This document shows positions 35,626-45,478 of a stretch of 64,000 nucleotides of DNA, piece after piece; the first letter of the stretch is position 1; each line of letters begins with the position of its first letter. The DNA is from Calditerricola satsumensis. Lineage in GTDB: Bacteria; Bacillota; Bacilli; Calditerricolales; Calditerricolaceae. A program made the position numbers and the translations under genes. The stretch is taken from contig NZ_BMOF01000005.1 of assembly GCF_014646935.1 (NCBI RefSeq), forward strand, positions 1 through 64,000, read 5' to 3'. The notes below the pieces were generated by a model that saw nothing but the letters and a program-made list of their open reading frames with translations, made no database searches and had not been told where the DNA came from.

Positions 35626-37065
35626 TTAGATGCCGAACGAGACGTACTTCGTCTCCAGGAAGGCGTCGATGCCCTCGCGTCCGCCCTCGCGCCCCATGCC
35701 AGATTCCTTCCAGCCGCCAAAGGGGGCTTGCGCCACCGACGGAACGGGATCGTTTACCCCGACAATGCCGTACTCGAGCTGCTCGGCGACGCGCATGGCG
35801 CGCGACAAGCCCTGCGTGTACACGTAGGCAGCCAGGCCGTAGCGGGAGCGGTTGGCCTTGGCGATCGCGTCGGCTTCGTCGTCAAACACCGCCACCGGCG
35901 CGACCGGACCAAAGGTCTCCTCCTGCCAGACGGCCATCGTTTCGTTGACGTTCGCCAGCACCGTGGGCGCGACAAAATGCCCGCGCCCGTAAGCCCCCTC
36001 GGTCAGTCGATATCCGCCCACGAGCACCTCCGCGCCCTTTGCCCGGGCGTCGGCCACCTGGCCCAGCACCTTTTCCACCGCCGCCTCGTCGACGAGCGGC
36101 CCAATGTCGACGCCGTCTTCCAACCCGTGGCCCACCTTGAGCGCGCGCACGGCGTCAACAAAGCGCGCGACAAAGGCGTCGTAGACGCTGCGCTGGACAA
36201 GGATGCGGTTGGCGCAGATGCACGTCTGCCCCGCGTTGCGGAACTTGCTCGCCACCACGCCCTTGACTGCCGCGTCCAGATCGGCGTCGTCAAAAATGAG
36301 GAACGGGGCATGGCCGCCCAGCTCCAGCGAGATGCGCTTGACGTGCGCCGCCGCCTCGCGCATCAGGTACTTGCCCACCTCGGTCGACCCGGTAAAGGTG
36401 ATTTTGCGCACGCGCGGATCGTCCAGCAGCACGCGGCCGATGCGCTTCGGCTCCCCGGTCACCACGTTGACCACGCCGGCGGGCAAGCCCGCCTCCTCCA
36501 GCAGTCGGGCCAACGCCAGCGCCGTCAGCGGCGTCTGCTCGGCCGGTTTCAGCACCACCGTGCACCCGGCGGCGAGGGCCGGGGCCACCTTGCGCGTCAC
36601 CATGGCCGCCGGGAAATTCCACGGCGTGATGGCCGCCACCACGCCAACCGGCTGGCGCAGCACCTGGATGCGCTTCGTCGGCGACGAGGCCGGCACCGTG
36701 TACCCGTACACGCGGTTGGCTTCCTCGGCGTACCACAGGACGAATTGGGCGGCGTACGCGATCTCCCCGCGCGCCTCGGCAAGGGGCTTGCCCTGTTCGC
36801 GCGTCAGGAGGCGGGCGAGGTCCTCTTGGTGGTCGAGAATGCGCCGGTACCACGCATACAGCACGTCAGACCGCTTGCGCGCGGGAAGGCCAGCCCATTC
36901 GGGGAACGCCTGGTGGGCCGCCTCCACGGCCCGCCGCACGTCGGCTTCGGTCGCATCGGGAACCTCCCCCACGACCTCGCCCGTCGCCGGATCGGTCACC
37001 GCAAAGGTGCGACCGTCTTCGCTCGCACACCAGGAACCGGCAACCCACATCTTCTCCTTGCGCAT
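35626..37065 (-). CDS. gabD: Aldehyde dehydrogenase, succinate-semialdehyde dehydrogenase-like
   Basis: The enzyme oxidises an aldehyde to an acid with NAD(P). The 479-residue protein has ITPWNFPAAM (about 146-155), the catalytic glutamate in LELGG (Glu248) and the catalytic cysteine in GQTC (Cys282). The ending GGWKESGMGREGGREGIDAF is characteristic of GabD-type succinate-semialdehyde dehydrogenases. AAAGGAG precedes the ATG at 37065. No gabT is adjacent, so a role in GABA use is open; other aldehydes are possible. Confidence 0.82.
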   Translation of the reverse strand: MRKEKMWVAGSWCASEDGRTFAVTDPATGEVVGEVPDATEADVRRAVEAAHQAFPEWAGLPARKRSDVLYAWYRRILDHQEDLARLLTREQGKPLAEARGEIAYAAQFVLWYAEEANRVYGYTVPASSPTKRIQVLRQPVGVVAAITPWNFPAAMVTRKVAPALAAGCTVVLKPAEQTPLTALALARLLEEAGLPAGVVNVVTGEPKRIGRVLLDDPRVRKITFTGSTEVGKYLMREAAAHVKRISLELGGHAPFLIFDDADLDAAVKGVVASKFRNAGQTCICANRILVQRSVYDAFVARFVDAVRALKVGHGLEDGVDIGPLVDEAAVEKVLGQVADARAKGAEVLVGGYRLTEGAYGRGHFVAPTVLANVNETMAVWQEETFGPVAPVAVFDDEADAIAKANRSRYGLAAYVYTQGLSRAMRVAEQLEYGIVGVNDPVPSVAQAPFGGWKESGMGREGGREGIDAFLETKYVSFGI

Positions 37066-37181
37066 CGTCCCCACTCCTTTCGCTGCGATATGGCGATGCA
37101 CCGCGCGCGCCGCACCGGAAAGCCGCGCGTTTCGCCCCGGTGTTTCCGGTTTCCCAAGCGGCGCCTTCGGCCGGTGGGGCC

Positions 37182-38756
37182 TCACGTCGCCGTCGGCTCC
37201 ACCGGGAGCAGCTGTGCCAGGCGCTGTCGCCATCCCAGCGGTTCCGCCGCCTCGGCCCACGCCATCGCGCCGGAGGCATCGGCGTAGGCCGTCCACTCCA
37301 CGCCACACGCCCAACAGCACGATGCCGGCTTGGGGCCGCTCGGCGAACCGAAATAGCGGTCCAGCGCCGCGCGCCGACAGCCTTCTCCCTCCGCCCACGC
37401 CGCCAGGGCACCGAGGCGCCGCAAGCGATCCGCCTTGCGTGCCTGCAGTCGCTCGGCCACCTGCGCCGCGAGCTCCGCCACATCGGCGCGGGAATCCTGC
37501 CACGTCCAGGCGCCGGTGGCGGGATCGTACGCCACCGCGCCCGCCAGCTCCAGCTGGGCCACCACGGCAGGCAGATGGCGCGCCGCCGGATCGTCGGCGG
37601 TTTCCTCCAGGCGTGCCGCGCCTCTCCCCCGCTCGCGCAGGCGCGCCAGGAGCGGGACGAGGGCGGCTTCGGGTGGATACTCGCGGGCGAGGAGCCGCTG
37701 CTGCAACGCCAGGTCGGCGCGGTCGTACAGCAGGCAGGCGTAGGCCGGGGCACCGTCGCGCCCGGCCCGCCCCGCTTCCTGCACGTAGGCCTCCAGCGAT
37801 GCCGGGGCGTGGGCGTGCAGTACGAAGCGCACATCGGGCTTGTCGATGCCCATGCCAAAGGCGTTGGTGGCAAAGACGACAAACAGCTCTCCGGCGCGAA
37901 ACTGTTCCAAAATGCGCGCCCGCTCGTCGGCCGGCATGCCGCCGTGGAAATACTCCGCCGGACGCCCGTCGCGGCAAGAAAACCAAGCGCAAAAGGCTTC
38001 GGCCGCCTCGCGCGTCGCCACATAGACGATGCCGGGCCCGGCCAGGCGCAAAAGCCGCTCCGCCAACACGGCCTGCTTCTCGGCTTCGCCATTCACCCAC
38101 ACGCGGTCGAAGGCCAGGTTGTCGCGGTTGACCGGCAGGACGACGCGCACGGGGTCGCGCATCTTGAGCGCAGTGACAATGTCCTTTTGCACAGGCGGCG
38201 GGGCGGTGGCCGTCAGGGCCAGCGTCGGAGGACGCCCCAGCCCGTGAACCACCTGCCCGAGCCGCAGGTAGTCGGGACGGAATTCGTGGCCCCATTGGGA
38301 AATGCAGTGGGCCTCGTCGACAACGAAGAGGGAAACCCCCACGCGCGCCAAGCGGCGCACGAAGGCGGGCTGGGCCAGCCGCTCCGGCGACACGTAGACC
38401 AGCCGATACGCGCCGGCACAAAGCCGATCCTCCCGCCTTCGACGTTCATCGGGATCCAGCCCGCTGTGCAGCGCCGTCACGCCGCGAAACCCCCGCGCGT
38501 GCAGGGCGGCAACCTGGTCCTCCATCAACGCGATGAGGGGCGAGACGACGACGCACACGCCGGAAAGCAGCAGCGCCGGTAACTGGTAGCAGAGGGACTT
38601 CCCGCTGCCCGTGGCCAGCACGCCCAGGGCATCACGGCCGGAGAGGACCGCTTCGATGAGTTCGGCCTGCCCCGGGCGAAAGGTGCGGAAGCCGAAATGG
38701 CGCTCCATCGCGGCGAGCAGAGCGGCCCGGTCAACCCGTCGGCGCGTCACTTCCAT
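37182..38756 (-). CDS. recQ: RecQ-family ATP-dependent DNA helicase
   Basis: RecQ unwinds DNA 3' to 5' in repair and recombination. The 524-residue protein has Walker A ATGSGKS (48-54), the DEAH box (147-150) in VVDEAHCISQWGHEFRPDY, and EAGRAGRDG as motif VI. A C-terminal zinc site follows with one Cys in GCRR and then CCWACG. It is short and appears to lack an HRDC domain, like RecS of B. subtilis. The ATG at 38756 (or GTG 38750) overlaps the end of the ypbB-like gene, so the two are coupled. Confidence 0.93.
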   Translation of the reverse strand: MEVTRRRVDRAALLAAMERHFGFRTFRPGQAELIEAVLSGRDALGVLATGSGKSLCYQLPALLLSGVCVVVSPLIALMEDQVAALHARGFRGVTALHSGLDPDERRRREDRLCAGAYRLVYVSPERLAQPAFVRRLARVGVSLFVVDEAHCISQWGHEFRPDYLRLGQVVHGLGRPPTLALTATAPPPVQKDIVTALKMRDPVRVVLPVNRDNLAFDRVWVNGEAEKQAVLAERLLRLAGPGIVYVATREAAEAFCAWFSCRDGRPAEYFHGGMPADERARILEQFRAGELFVVFATNAFGMGIDKPDVRFVLHAHAPASLEAYVQEAGRAGRDGAPAYACLLYDRADLALQQRLLAREYPPEAALVPLLARLRERGRGAARLEETADDPAARHLPAVVAQLELAGAVAYDPATGAWTWQDSRADVAELAAQVAERLQARKADRLRRLGALAAWAEGEGCRRAALDRYFGSPSGPKPASCCWACGVEWTAYADASGAMAWAEAAEPLGWRQRLAQLLPVEPTAT

Positions 38757-39852
38757 ATTCCCCCATTCCGGTGCACGGCGGACGGGTGAGCGCCAAGCGG
38801 ATGGCAAAATAGGACACGGCGCCGCCGAGGGCATCGCGAATCGCGCGCAGCCGAACCGTGCCGAGCCGGCGCCGCGCCGCCCACACCGCCTCGTGCGTGG
38901 TGCGATCGAGAAACCGAAAGACGTCAAAGGCCGGATCGCGCAGGGCGATCTCGACGACATGGTCTTCCACCGTCGCCAGGCGCAGGCCCCGGCGGCGGGC
39001 CACCTCCGCCGGGGCAACGCCGCGCAGCAGGAGGGCGCGCGTCGCTTCCGCCGACGCGGAAAGCCCTTCACATGGCCGCGGCTCGGCCATGGCATGCAGC
39101 AGGGGAAAGCGCTCCGGCTCCTCCAGCGCCGCCTCCTGCACGCGGGCCACCGCCACCCGCAGCGCCGCCCGCACGAGCACCGGCGCGCTTCCGGTGCGCG
39201 CGGCCAGCTGCTGCGCCGTCGCGCCCCTCAGGCCAAAGCCGGCAAAGGAGGCCACGAGCAGATCGGCATAGGGGGGCGGCAGGCGTTCGAGGGCCTGTTC
39301 CAGCTCGGCGCGGAGCTGCGCGGCGGTGGCTTTCGCCGGTCGCTTGGCCAAGAGCGCCCGCACCCAAGCCTGGGCGTCGGGGGTACGGACAATCGGACGA
39401 AAGGCGGTTTGTCCCCGTACCAGGTGGGACAGCGTCTGCACCGTGAGCACCAGCCGCGGGTAGAGCACGCGCCACGCGCGGCCGTCGCGGAGCCCGTCCC
39501 ACGTCGCGAGCACCGCGTCGACGGCCGCGCCGCTGGGGTCTTCCCGCAAGGCGCGTTCCCCCGCCGCCGTAACCCTCACGAACCGGCGGCCGTCCGACCA
39601 TTCATGCGCCTCGGCCACGTAGCCCCACGCCTGAAGCTCCTCGAGCCGGCGCCGCACCGCCTCCCGCTCCGATCTGTCCACGACGGCATAATAGCGGCGC
39701 AGGCCATACCAGCACACGTCCTGGATGGTTTGGATGCCGCCATGCCCGGCCAGCACGCGCCAGATCGCCGCTTGTGTCCGTTCCCCCGCCATCGCCGACG
39801 CCACGCGCAGCACAAGCCCGTGCAGGGGATCGAGACGTGTTCGGGCAGCCAT
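38731..39852 (-). CDS. YpbB-like helix-turn-helix protein
   Basis: The 373-residue protein lies directly upstream of recQ, where B. subtilis has ypbB. The C-terminal third contains ALLLRGVAPAEVARRRGLRL, then ATVEDHVVE, a helix-turn-helix of the kind annotated as the helicase helix-turn-helix domain. The rest is helical and rich in Ala and Arg. It overlaps recQ by 26 bp and has GAAGGAGGGG before the ATG at 39852. It may work with RecQ; that is inferred from coupling. The ferredoxin gene fer that stands next to ypbB in B. subtilis is not seen. Confidence 0.75.
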   Translation of the reverse strand: MAARTRLDPLHGLVLRVASAMAGERTQAAIWRVLAGHGGIQTIQDVCWYGLRRYYAVVDRSEREAVRRRLEELQAWGYVAEAHEWSDGRRFVRVTAAGERALREDPSGAAVDAVLATWDGLRDGRAWRVLYPRLVLTVQTLSHLVRGQTAFRPIVRTPDAQAWVRALLAKRPAKATAAQLRAELEQALERLPPPYADLLVASFAGFGLRGATAQQLAARTGSAPVLVRAALRVAVARVQEAALEEPERFPLLHAMAEPRPCEGLSASAEATRALLLRGVAPAEVARRRGLRLATVEDHVVEIALRDPAFDVFRFLDRTTHEAVWAARRRLGTVRLRAIRDALGGAVSYFAIRLALTRPPCTGMGEYGSDAPTG

Positions 39853-39888
39853 CCCCCTCCTTCTCCTCCTCGCCCCATCTTCGCCCCC

Positions 39889-39897
39889 ATTGTATCA
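39889..39897 (-). promoter_or_regulatory. Possible extended -10 of the ypbB-recQ unit
   Basis: On the minus strand TGA + TACAAT forms an extended -10 about 37 bp before the ATG. No -35 match was found. Confidence 0.35.
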
Positions 39898-39993
39898 CAT
39901 ATTGCCTGCCGCGCCGCTGTCCTGCCGCCGCTGCATGATTCTCCCGGCAAACGGGAATCAGAAAAACAAGGAGCCGGTGGGAGGTTGCGGGCC

Positions 39994-41589
39994 ATGTGGA
40001 AAGGAAAACGAAAGCAGAAAAAGCAGGCGCTTACCGATCGTCCCGAACTGCGCGCCTACTTCGACCAAAAAATTGAGGCCCGCGCCGAAGACACCCCCAT
40101 CCACACACGCGTCGACGAAAACGTCTCGCGCATCCAGGACTGGCTGGGGCATCCGCCCGATCTCCTGGTGCGCCAACTGCACATCCGCGGGAAAACGCCG
40201 GCCGCCATCGTCTACTTTGACGTGCTGGTGGACACGCGCCACCTCAACGAACACATTCTCAACCCGCTGCTGACCGGAGAGGAGGACGGCAACGCGCCGT
40301 ACGTGGGCTTACCCAAGCTGTGGGACGTGCTGCAGGTGGGGAGCCTCCGCGAGGTGGAACGGATGGCCGACGCGCTGCGCGCCCTCCTGTCGGGATGCGC
40401 GCTTCTGTTCGTGCAGGGCGCAAGTCGCGCCGTGGCCATCGACATCAAGGGATGGGAGATGCGTTCGGTTGACGAGCCGCGCGCGGAGTCGGTGGTGCGT
40501 GGTCCGCGGGAAGCGCTCATGGAAAACGCGCACGTCAACCTGGGCCTCCTGCGCGCCCGCATGCGCGATCCCGATCTGCGCGTGGAGCGGCGGGTGTTCG
40601 GACAGCGCACGCAGACCGACGTCTACATCCTGTACATCGACGGCATCGTCAACACCAAGGCGCTGGCCGAACTGAAACGCCGCCTCGACAACATCCGCAT
40701 CGACGGCATGCTCGATTCGGGCTACCTTGAGGAGCTGATCGAGGACTCCAGCTGGTCGCCGTTCCCGCAGGTCCAAGCCACCGAGCGGCCGGATAAGGTG
40801 GCCGCCCACCTGCTTGAAGGGAAGATTGCCATTTTGGTCAACGGCTCGCCGCTTGCGCTCATCGTGCCCGCGGTGTTCCACCAGTTTTACCACGCGGCGG
40901 AAGACTACTACGAGCGGGCGCTCATCGCCTCGCTGGTGCGCATCATCCGCCTGTTTAGCCTGATCATTTCCCTGCTTCTTCCGTCCCTGTACATCGCCTT
41001 CGTCTCCTTTCACCCGGAGATGCTCCCCACCGAGCTGGCCATCGCCATGGCGGCCGGGCGCGCCACAGTGCCGTTTCCTTCGATCATCGAGGCCCTGATT
41101 ATGGAAGTCATGATCGAGATCCTCCGCGAGGCCAGCGTGCGCCTGCCGGGCCCCATCGGGCCGACCATCGGGATTGTCGGCGGTTTGGTCATCGGGGAGT
41201 CGGCGGTGCGCGCCGGTCTGGTTAGCCCGCTGATGGTGATCATCGTCGCCGTCACGACGATCGGGTCCTTTGCCATTCCCAGCTACAGCGCGGCCATCCC
41301 GCTGCGCATGCTGCGGTTCCCCCTCATGTTCATTTCCGCCAGCTTCGGCCTGTACGGGCTGATGATCGGCGTGCTGCTCATCCTGCTGCACCTGTCGACG
41401 CTCAAATCCTTCGGCGTTCCGTATCTGGCGCCGCTCACCCCGTTCCGCCCTACCGATTCCAAGGACGTGCTCCTGCGCTTCCCGTGGACGTGGTTGCGCA
41501 CGAGGCCGCAGATGTTCCGGCCCCGCCAAGACATTCGCAACGCCACCCCCAACCGCCAGCCGTCGGACGAGGAGGGCAGCCCGGCATGA
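39994..41589 (+). CDS. Spore germinant receptor A subunit (GerA family)
   Basis: A subunits of germinant receptors form the pentameric membrane channel of the complex. The 531-residue protein has a large N-terminal cytoplasmic region with TDVYILYIDGIVNTKAL. A membrane domain of about five spans (roughly 310-460) contains PSLYIAFVSFHPEMLPTELA and LPGPIGPTIGIVGGLVIGES, both hallmarks of the family. GGGAGG lies upstream of the ATG at 39994; the frame is open further upstream opposite recQ/ypbB but that is not coding. It overlaps the next gene by ATGA. A sigma-G promoter was not identified. Confidence 0.95.
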   Translation: MWKGKRKQKKQALTDRPELRAYFDQKIEARAEDTPIHTRVDENVSRIQDWLGHPPDLLVRQLHIRGKTPAAIVYFDVLVDTRHLNEHILNPLLTGEEDGNAPYVGLPKLWDVLQVGSLREVERMADALRALLSGCALLFVQGASRAVAIDIKGWEMRSVDEPRAESVVRGPREALMENAHVNLGLLRARMRDPDLRVERRVFGQRTQTDVYILYIDGIVNTKALAELKRRLDNIRIDGMLDSGYLEELIEDSSWSPFPQVQATERPDKVAAHLLEGKIAILVNGSPLALIVPAVFHQFYHAAEDYYERALIASLVRIIRLFSLIISLLLPSLYIAFVSFHPEMLPTELAIAMAAGRATVPFPSIIEALIMEVMIEILREASVRLPGPIGPTIGIVGGLVIGESAVRAGLVSPLMVIIVAVTTIGSFAIPSYSAAIPLRMLRFPLMFISASFGLYGLMIGVLLILLHLSTLKSFGVPYLAPLTPFRPTDSKDVLLRFPWTWLRTRPQMFRPRQDIRNATPNRQPSDEEGSPA

Positions 41590-42758
41590 AAACCCTCGCC
41601 CCTTCCGCAAAGGCCCATGCCCTCCCGCCCTTGCTCACGAGCGGCCAGCTGTTCGCCCTCATCGTCCAAACGATCATTGGGGTCGGCGTCCTTACCCTGC
41701 CGCGCGAGGTGGCCGCCGCCACGCGCACCGACGGGTATACCCCCCTGCTCCTCTGCGCGCTGCTCAATTGGATTCCGCTGCATCTGTGGCTCACGCTGTA
41801 TCGGCGCTTTCCGCACCAGTCCTTTTACGGGGTGGTGGTGCAATCGGCTCCCCTTCGGCGGCCCCTCTTCCTTCGCGCCTACACCCTGACCGTGTACCTG
41901 CCGCTCGCCGCGCTGCTGGTCGTGGTCACGGGCATCGTGACGCGGCTCTTTGCCGACGTGGTCAACGCGGCCATTTTGCCCAACACGCCCAAGGCGGTGG
42001 TGGTGCTGCTTCTCCTTGTGCCCTGCGCGCTGTTCAGCCTGATGGCCGTCGACGCCCAGGGGCGGGTCAACGAGCTGTTGCTCCCCTTGGTTGTCGCCAA
42101 TTTTCTGGGCGGCGTTTTCCTGTCCATGACGCGGGGAGACGTCTACAACCTGCTCCCCCTGTTTCCGTACGATTGGGCCGATTTGGGGAAGGGGATGCTG
42201 GCGGCCTTGTTCGCGTTCCAGGGGGCCATCGTGCTGAGCGCCTACGGCGGATACATTGCACAACCCCGGAACCTTCTCGGGCCAAGCGTATGGGGTATGG
42301 CGCTCCCCACGGTCCTGTATGTGCTGATCACCACCGTGGCCATTGCCGTCTTCGGCCATGAAGAGCTGAGGCGGATCACCTGGCCGACTTTTGAGCTGGC
42401 CCGGATCACGACCTTCCCGGGGTTGGTGCTGGAACGGCTGGAATCGGTCTTTCTGGCCGCGTGGGTGGCCGTCGTCTTCACCACCGCCGCCAACAATTTT
42501 GGCGCCTACGTGCAGCTGGCCACCTGGTTTGCCCCCGGCATCTTTGGGCACGCCGTGGGGGCCGCGGCCACGATCTTTGTCCTGGCCGCTGGCGTGGCCC
42601 TGTACCCGCCATCGCCCGTCGAGGTGGCCGCATGGGGCCGCTGGAGCGCCTACGCCACCTTCTTCCTCACCCTCGCCTATCCCGTCGCCCTGCACGTGCT
42701 GGCCACCCTCGTTCGGCGCGGGCAGCGAGAGGCGGCGTTTCGCCAATCCACACTGTGA
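41586..42758 (+). CDS. Spore germinant receptor B subunit, copy 1
   Basis: B subunits are amino-acid-permease-like proteins that bind the germinant. The 390-residue protein has about ten hydrophobic segments. It carries the GerB marks IIGVGVLTLPREVAAATRTDG near the N-terminus and ITWPTFELARITTFPGLVLE in the last third. It is overlapped on both sides (ATGA with the A subunit, TGATG with the next gene). It shares these motifs with the second B gene of the operon at 44282, suggesting duplication. Confidence 0.94.
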   Translation: MKTLAPSAKAHALPPLLTSGQLFALIVQTIIGVGVLTLPREVAAATRTDGYTPLLLCALLNWIPLHLWLTLYRRFPHQSFYGVVVQSAPLRRPLFLRAYTLTVYLPLAALLVVVTGIVTRLFADVVNAAILPNTPKAVVVLLLLVPCALFSLMAVDAQGRVNELLLPLVVANFLGGVFLSMTRGDVYNLLPLFPYDWADLGKGMLAALFAFQGAIVLSAYGGYIAQPRNLLGPSVWGMALPTVLYVLITTVAIAVFGHEELRRITWPTFELARITTFPGLVLERLESVFLAAWVAVVFTTAANNFGAYVQLATWFAPGIFGHAVGAAATIFVLAAGVALYPPSPVEVAAWGRWSAYATFFLTLAYPVALHVLATLVRRGQREAAFRQSTL

Positions 42759-44266
42759 TGGAGATGGTGGCCATCATGCGCGAACCCGGATGGATGGTCC
42801 TGTGGTTGATCGGAACTGCCGGCAGTCTTACCGCGGCTCTTTTGCTCGTACTCGTTTCCCGTTGGTGGAGCCGGCGCTTCCTGCGCCGGGCGTTCACCCG
42901 CCTGTTGCGTGACCCCTACATGGAAAACATCTGGGAACTGGCGTCGGGCATCATGCGGCACACCCCCCAGGTGGCCGTGGAAAACAGCCTCCGCGCCGAA
43001 GCAGGGGGAATCATCAAACGCCCGTTCGGATCGCCCCGGCGCTTCCTCCACTTTGATCATCTCGTCTTTTCCCCTGCGCAGCTGGTGCGCCGGCCCACCC
43101 CCGAGGACGAACGGGTGGACCTTGCGGTGACCATCGGGCCCTGCGCCCGGCGACCGCTTCGCGTCGACATCCCGATCCTTGTTTCTGCGCTGGGCTACGG
43201 CGTAGGCCTCAGCGCGCCGGTGAAAATCGCCATCGCCAGGGGCGCCGCAGCTGTCGGCACGGCCACCAACAGCGGGGAAGGGCCCTTGCTGCCGGAAGAA
43301 CGGCAGGCGGCAAGGCACTTGATTCTGCAGTTCCACCGCGGAAAATGGGACAAAGACCCCGACACCCTGCGCCAGGCGGACGCCATCGAAATATGGGTGG
43401 GCCAGGGCGCCAGCGCCGGCGTCGAAAGCCGTACCGAGGCGGCGCTGCTTCCCGAACGGGCCAAGGCCCTGATGGGGCTCAGGCCCGGCGAGGACGCCGT
43501 TCTCCCGGCCCGCATGCCGGGCATCCGAACGAAAGGCGATTGGCGGCGGCTGGTGGACGACCTGAAGGCCGCCACCGGCGGCGTGCCCATCGGCATGAAA
43601 CTGGTTCCTTCGGGGATGCTGGAGGCGGACCTGGACATCGCCCTGGAAGCCGGCGTCGACTTCATCACCCTCGATGGGGCGCAAGCGGGGACCAAGGGAT
43701 CGGCGCCGATCCTCCAAGACGACTTTGGTCTGCCCACCCTGTTCGGTTTGTGCCGGGCCGTCCGCCACCTGGAACGCCGCGGCGTCTCCGGCACCGTTTC
43801 CTTGCTCATCGCCGGCGGGCTGAAGACGCCCGGCGAATGCCTGAAGGCGATCGCCCTCGGCGCCGACGCCGTCTACCTGGGCAGCACGGTTCTGTTTGCC
43901 GCGGCCCATAACCAAATCGCCAAAACCCTCCCCTGGGAACCGCCGACGGAACTCGTTTTTGCCTGGGGAAAACTGGCACACCGCTTCGACCCCGAACAGG
44001 GCGCGCGGCACGTGGCGCAGTTTTTGCGCGCCTACGCAGCGGAAATCGAGGTCGGCATCCGCGCCCTCGGCAAGCGCGCCATTGGGGAAGTCGGCCGCGA
44101 GGACCTAGTGGCCCTCGAGCCGTGGACGGCACAGGTGACGGGCATTCCCCTTGCCGATGGCTCCCCAACGGCTTCGCCTTGGCTGCCCGATCCCGACGGA
44201 AACCCCAAGCCGCCGTCACGGCTGAAAAGCCTTGTCCGTGACGGGCTCAAACGCTGGCTTTCCTGA
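42758..44266 (+). CDS. FMN-binding glutamate-synthase-family protein in a ger operon
   Basis: The 502-residue protein has one N-terminal membrane span (about 13-33). A GltS-type FMN domain follows with ILVSALGYGVGLSAPVKIA, GTATNSGEGPLLPEER, DFITLDGAQAGTKGSAP and LIAGGLKTPGECLKAIALGAD, which are the flavin and substrate-channel segments of glutamate synthase. It lacks the glutaminase domain and the usual iron-sulfur cysteines, so it is like YerD of B. subtilis, whose role is unknown. Start codon 42758 overlaps the previous stop; 42764 and 42776 are alternatives. Its place between two B subunits suggests a link with germination, which is an inference. Confidence 0.85.
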   Translation: MEMVAIMREPGWMVLWLIGTAGSLTAALLLVLVSRWWSRRFLRRAFTRLLRDPYMENIWELASGIMRHTPQVAVENSLRAEAGGIIKRPFGSPRRFLHFDHLVFSPAQLVRRPTPEDERVDLAVTIGPCARRPLRVDIPILVSALGYGVGLSAPVKIAIARGAAAVGTATNSGEGPLLPEERQAARHLILQFHRGKWDKDPDTLRQADAIEIWVGQGASAGVESRTEAALLPERAKALMGLRPGEDAVLPARMPGIRTKGDWRRLVDDLKAATGGVPIGMKLVPSGMLEADLDIALEAGVDFITLDGAQAGTKGSAPILQDDFGLPTLFGLCRAVRHLERRGVSGTVSLLIAGGLKTPGECLKAIALGADAVYLGSTVLFAAAHNQIAKTLPWEPPTELVFAWGKLAHRFDPEQGARHVAQFLRAYAAEIEVGIRALGKRAIGEVGREDLVALEPWTAQVTGIPLADGSPTASPWLPDPDGNPKPPSRLKSLVRDGLKRWLS

Positions 44267-44281
44267 TGCCATGCCCATCCC

Positions 44282-45478
44282 ATGAAGGTGGTCGCCGTGC
44301 TCTCTCCCGTGCTCACAACGGCACAACTGGTCTACCTCATCGCCCACACGCTGATCGGCATAGGCGTGCTCACGCTGCCGCGGGACATTTCCGAAGGAAC
44401 GCGGGGCAGCGGGTATGTCGCCATTCCCCTCGCCGCCCTGCTCAACTTCGTTCCCATCTGGCTGTGGCTGCGGCTGTTTCAGCGATTCCCCAATCGTTCG
44501 TTTTTCTGGATTGTCGATCAGACCCTTCCTCTCCAACATCCCCTGCTGAAAACGGCATACCGCGTGCTGTGGTGGCTGCCGCTCATGGGGGCCCACCTCT
44601 TCATCCAAGCCATCATGGCGCGCATCTTCGCCGACGTGGTCTCCGCCACCGCCTTGCCCAACACCCCCGTAGCCGTCGTCGTGTTCATGATGCTGCTCAC
44701 CAGCACGCTGTTTGGCCTCATGGACGTCGACGCGCAGATGCGCGTCAACGAAATCCTCTTTCCCATCCTCATCTTCCCGCTGGTCGTGATTGGCGTGTTG
44801 GCCCTGAGCCGGGCCGAGACGTACAACCTGGTCCATCCGCTCTACGAGCTCACGCCCGAGCATTTGCTCAAGGGAACGGTGGCGGCAACCTTCGCGTACC
44901 AAGGATACCAAATTCTGTCTGTTTATGGAGGTTTTCTGCAAAATCCCCACCGCAGCACGGGCGCCGCGGTGGCCGGCATCGGCGTGCCGACCCTCCTGTA
45001 TCTGATGGTGACGATGATCGCCATCGCCGTGTTCGGCTTCGAGGAACTGGTAAGCATCACCTGGCCCACCTTTGAACTCGTTCGCGTCACCACGTTCCCC
45101 GGCCTTTTGCTCGAACGGCTCGAAAGCGCCTTTTTGACCGTGTGGGTGGTGGCCGTGTTTACCACGATGGCCAACACGACCGGGGCCCACGTGCTCCTCA
45201 ACCAGTGGCTTTTCTCCCTGAAGAAAAAGGGAAAGATCCTCATGGGCCTCGCCATCTTCGTGTCCACCCTGGTCCTGGCACTGTGGCCGCGCGATTTCCT
45301 CATGGTCGATCGTTGGAGCAAGGCCATCGGCTACTACGCGTTCGGCGTCTCCGTCGCCTATCCCCTGCTCTTGCTCGTGCTCGCGCGCCGCGTGCCCGCG
45401 CGCGCAGCAAGTGCGGCGGACGGGCCGCCATCGGGCACACCCAACCCGACCGACGCGAAGGGAGGCCAACCGACGTGA
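44282..45478 (+). CDS. Spore germinant receptor B subunit, copy 2
   Basis: The 398-residue protein has about ten hydrophobic segments and the GerB motifs TLIGIGVLTLPRDISEGTRG and ITWPTFELVRVTTFPGLLLE, which line up with copy 1. The start is ATG 44282, though GTG 44297 with AAGGTGG five bases before is possible. It overlaps the C-subunit gene as GTGA. The C-terminal 30 residues are polar and Pro-rich. Having two B genes in one operon may widen germinant range. Confidence 0.94.
   Translation: MKVVAVLSPVLTTAQLVYLIAHTLIGIGVLTLPRDISEGTRGSGYVAIPLAALLNFVPIWLWLRLFQRFPNRSFFWIVDQTLPLQHPLLKTAYRVLWWLPLMGAHLFIQAIMARIFADVVSATALPNTPVAVVVFMMLLTSTLFGLMDVDAQMRVNEILFPILIFPLVVIGVLALSRAETYNLVHPLYELTPEHLLKGTVAATFAYQGYQILSVYGGFLQNPHRSTGAAVAGIGVPTLLYLMVTMIAIAVFGFEELVSITWPTFELVRVTTFPGLLLERLESAFLTVWVVAVFTTMANTTGAHVLLNQWLFSLKKKGKILMGLAIFVSTLVLALWPRDFLMVDRWSKAIGYYAFGVSVAYPLLLLVLARRVPARAASAADGPPSGTPNPTDAKGGQPT

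Noticed and set aside
38611-39993. In-frame extension of the germinant receptor A gene over recQ and ypbB
   Set aside because: The family N-terminus begins at 39994 behind a ribosome site, and the upstream frame is antisense to two recognised genes.
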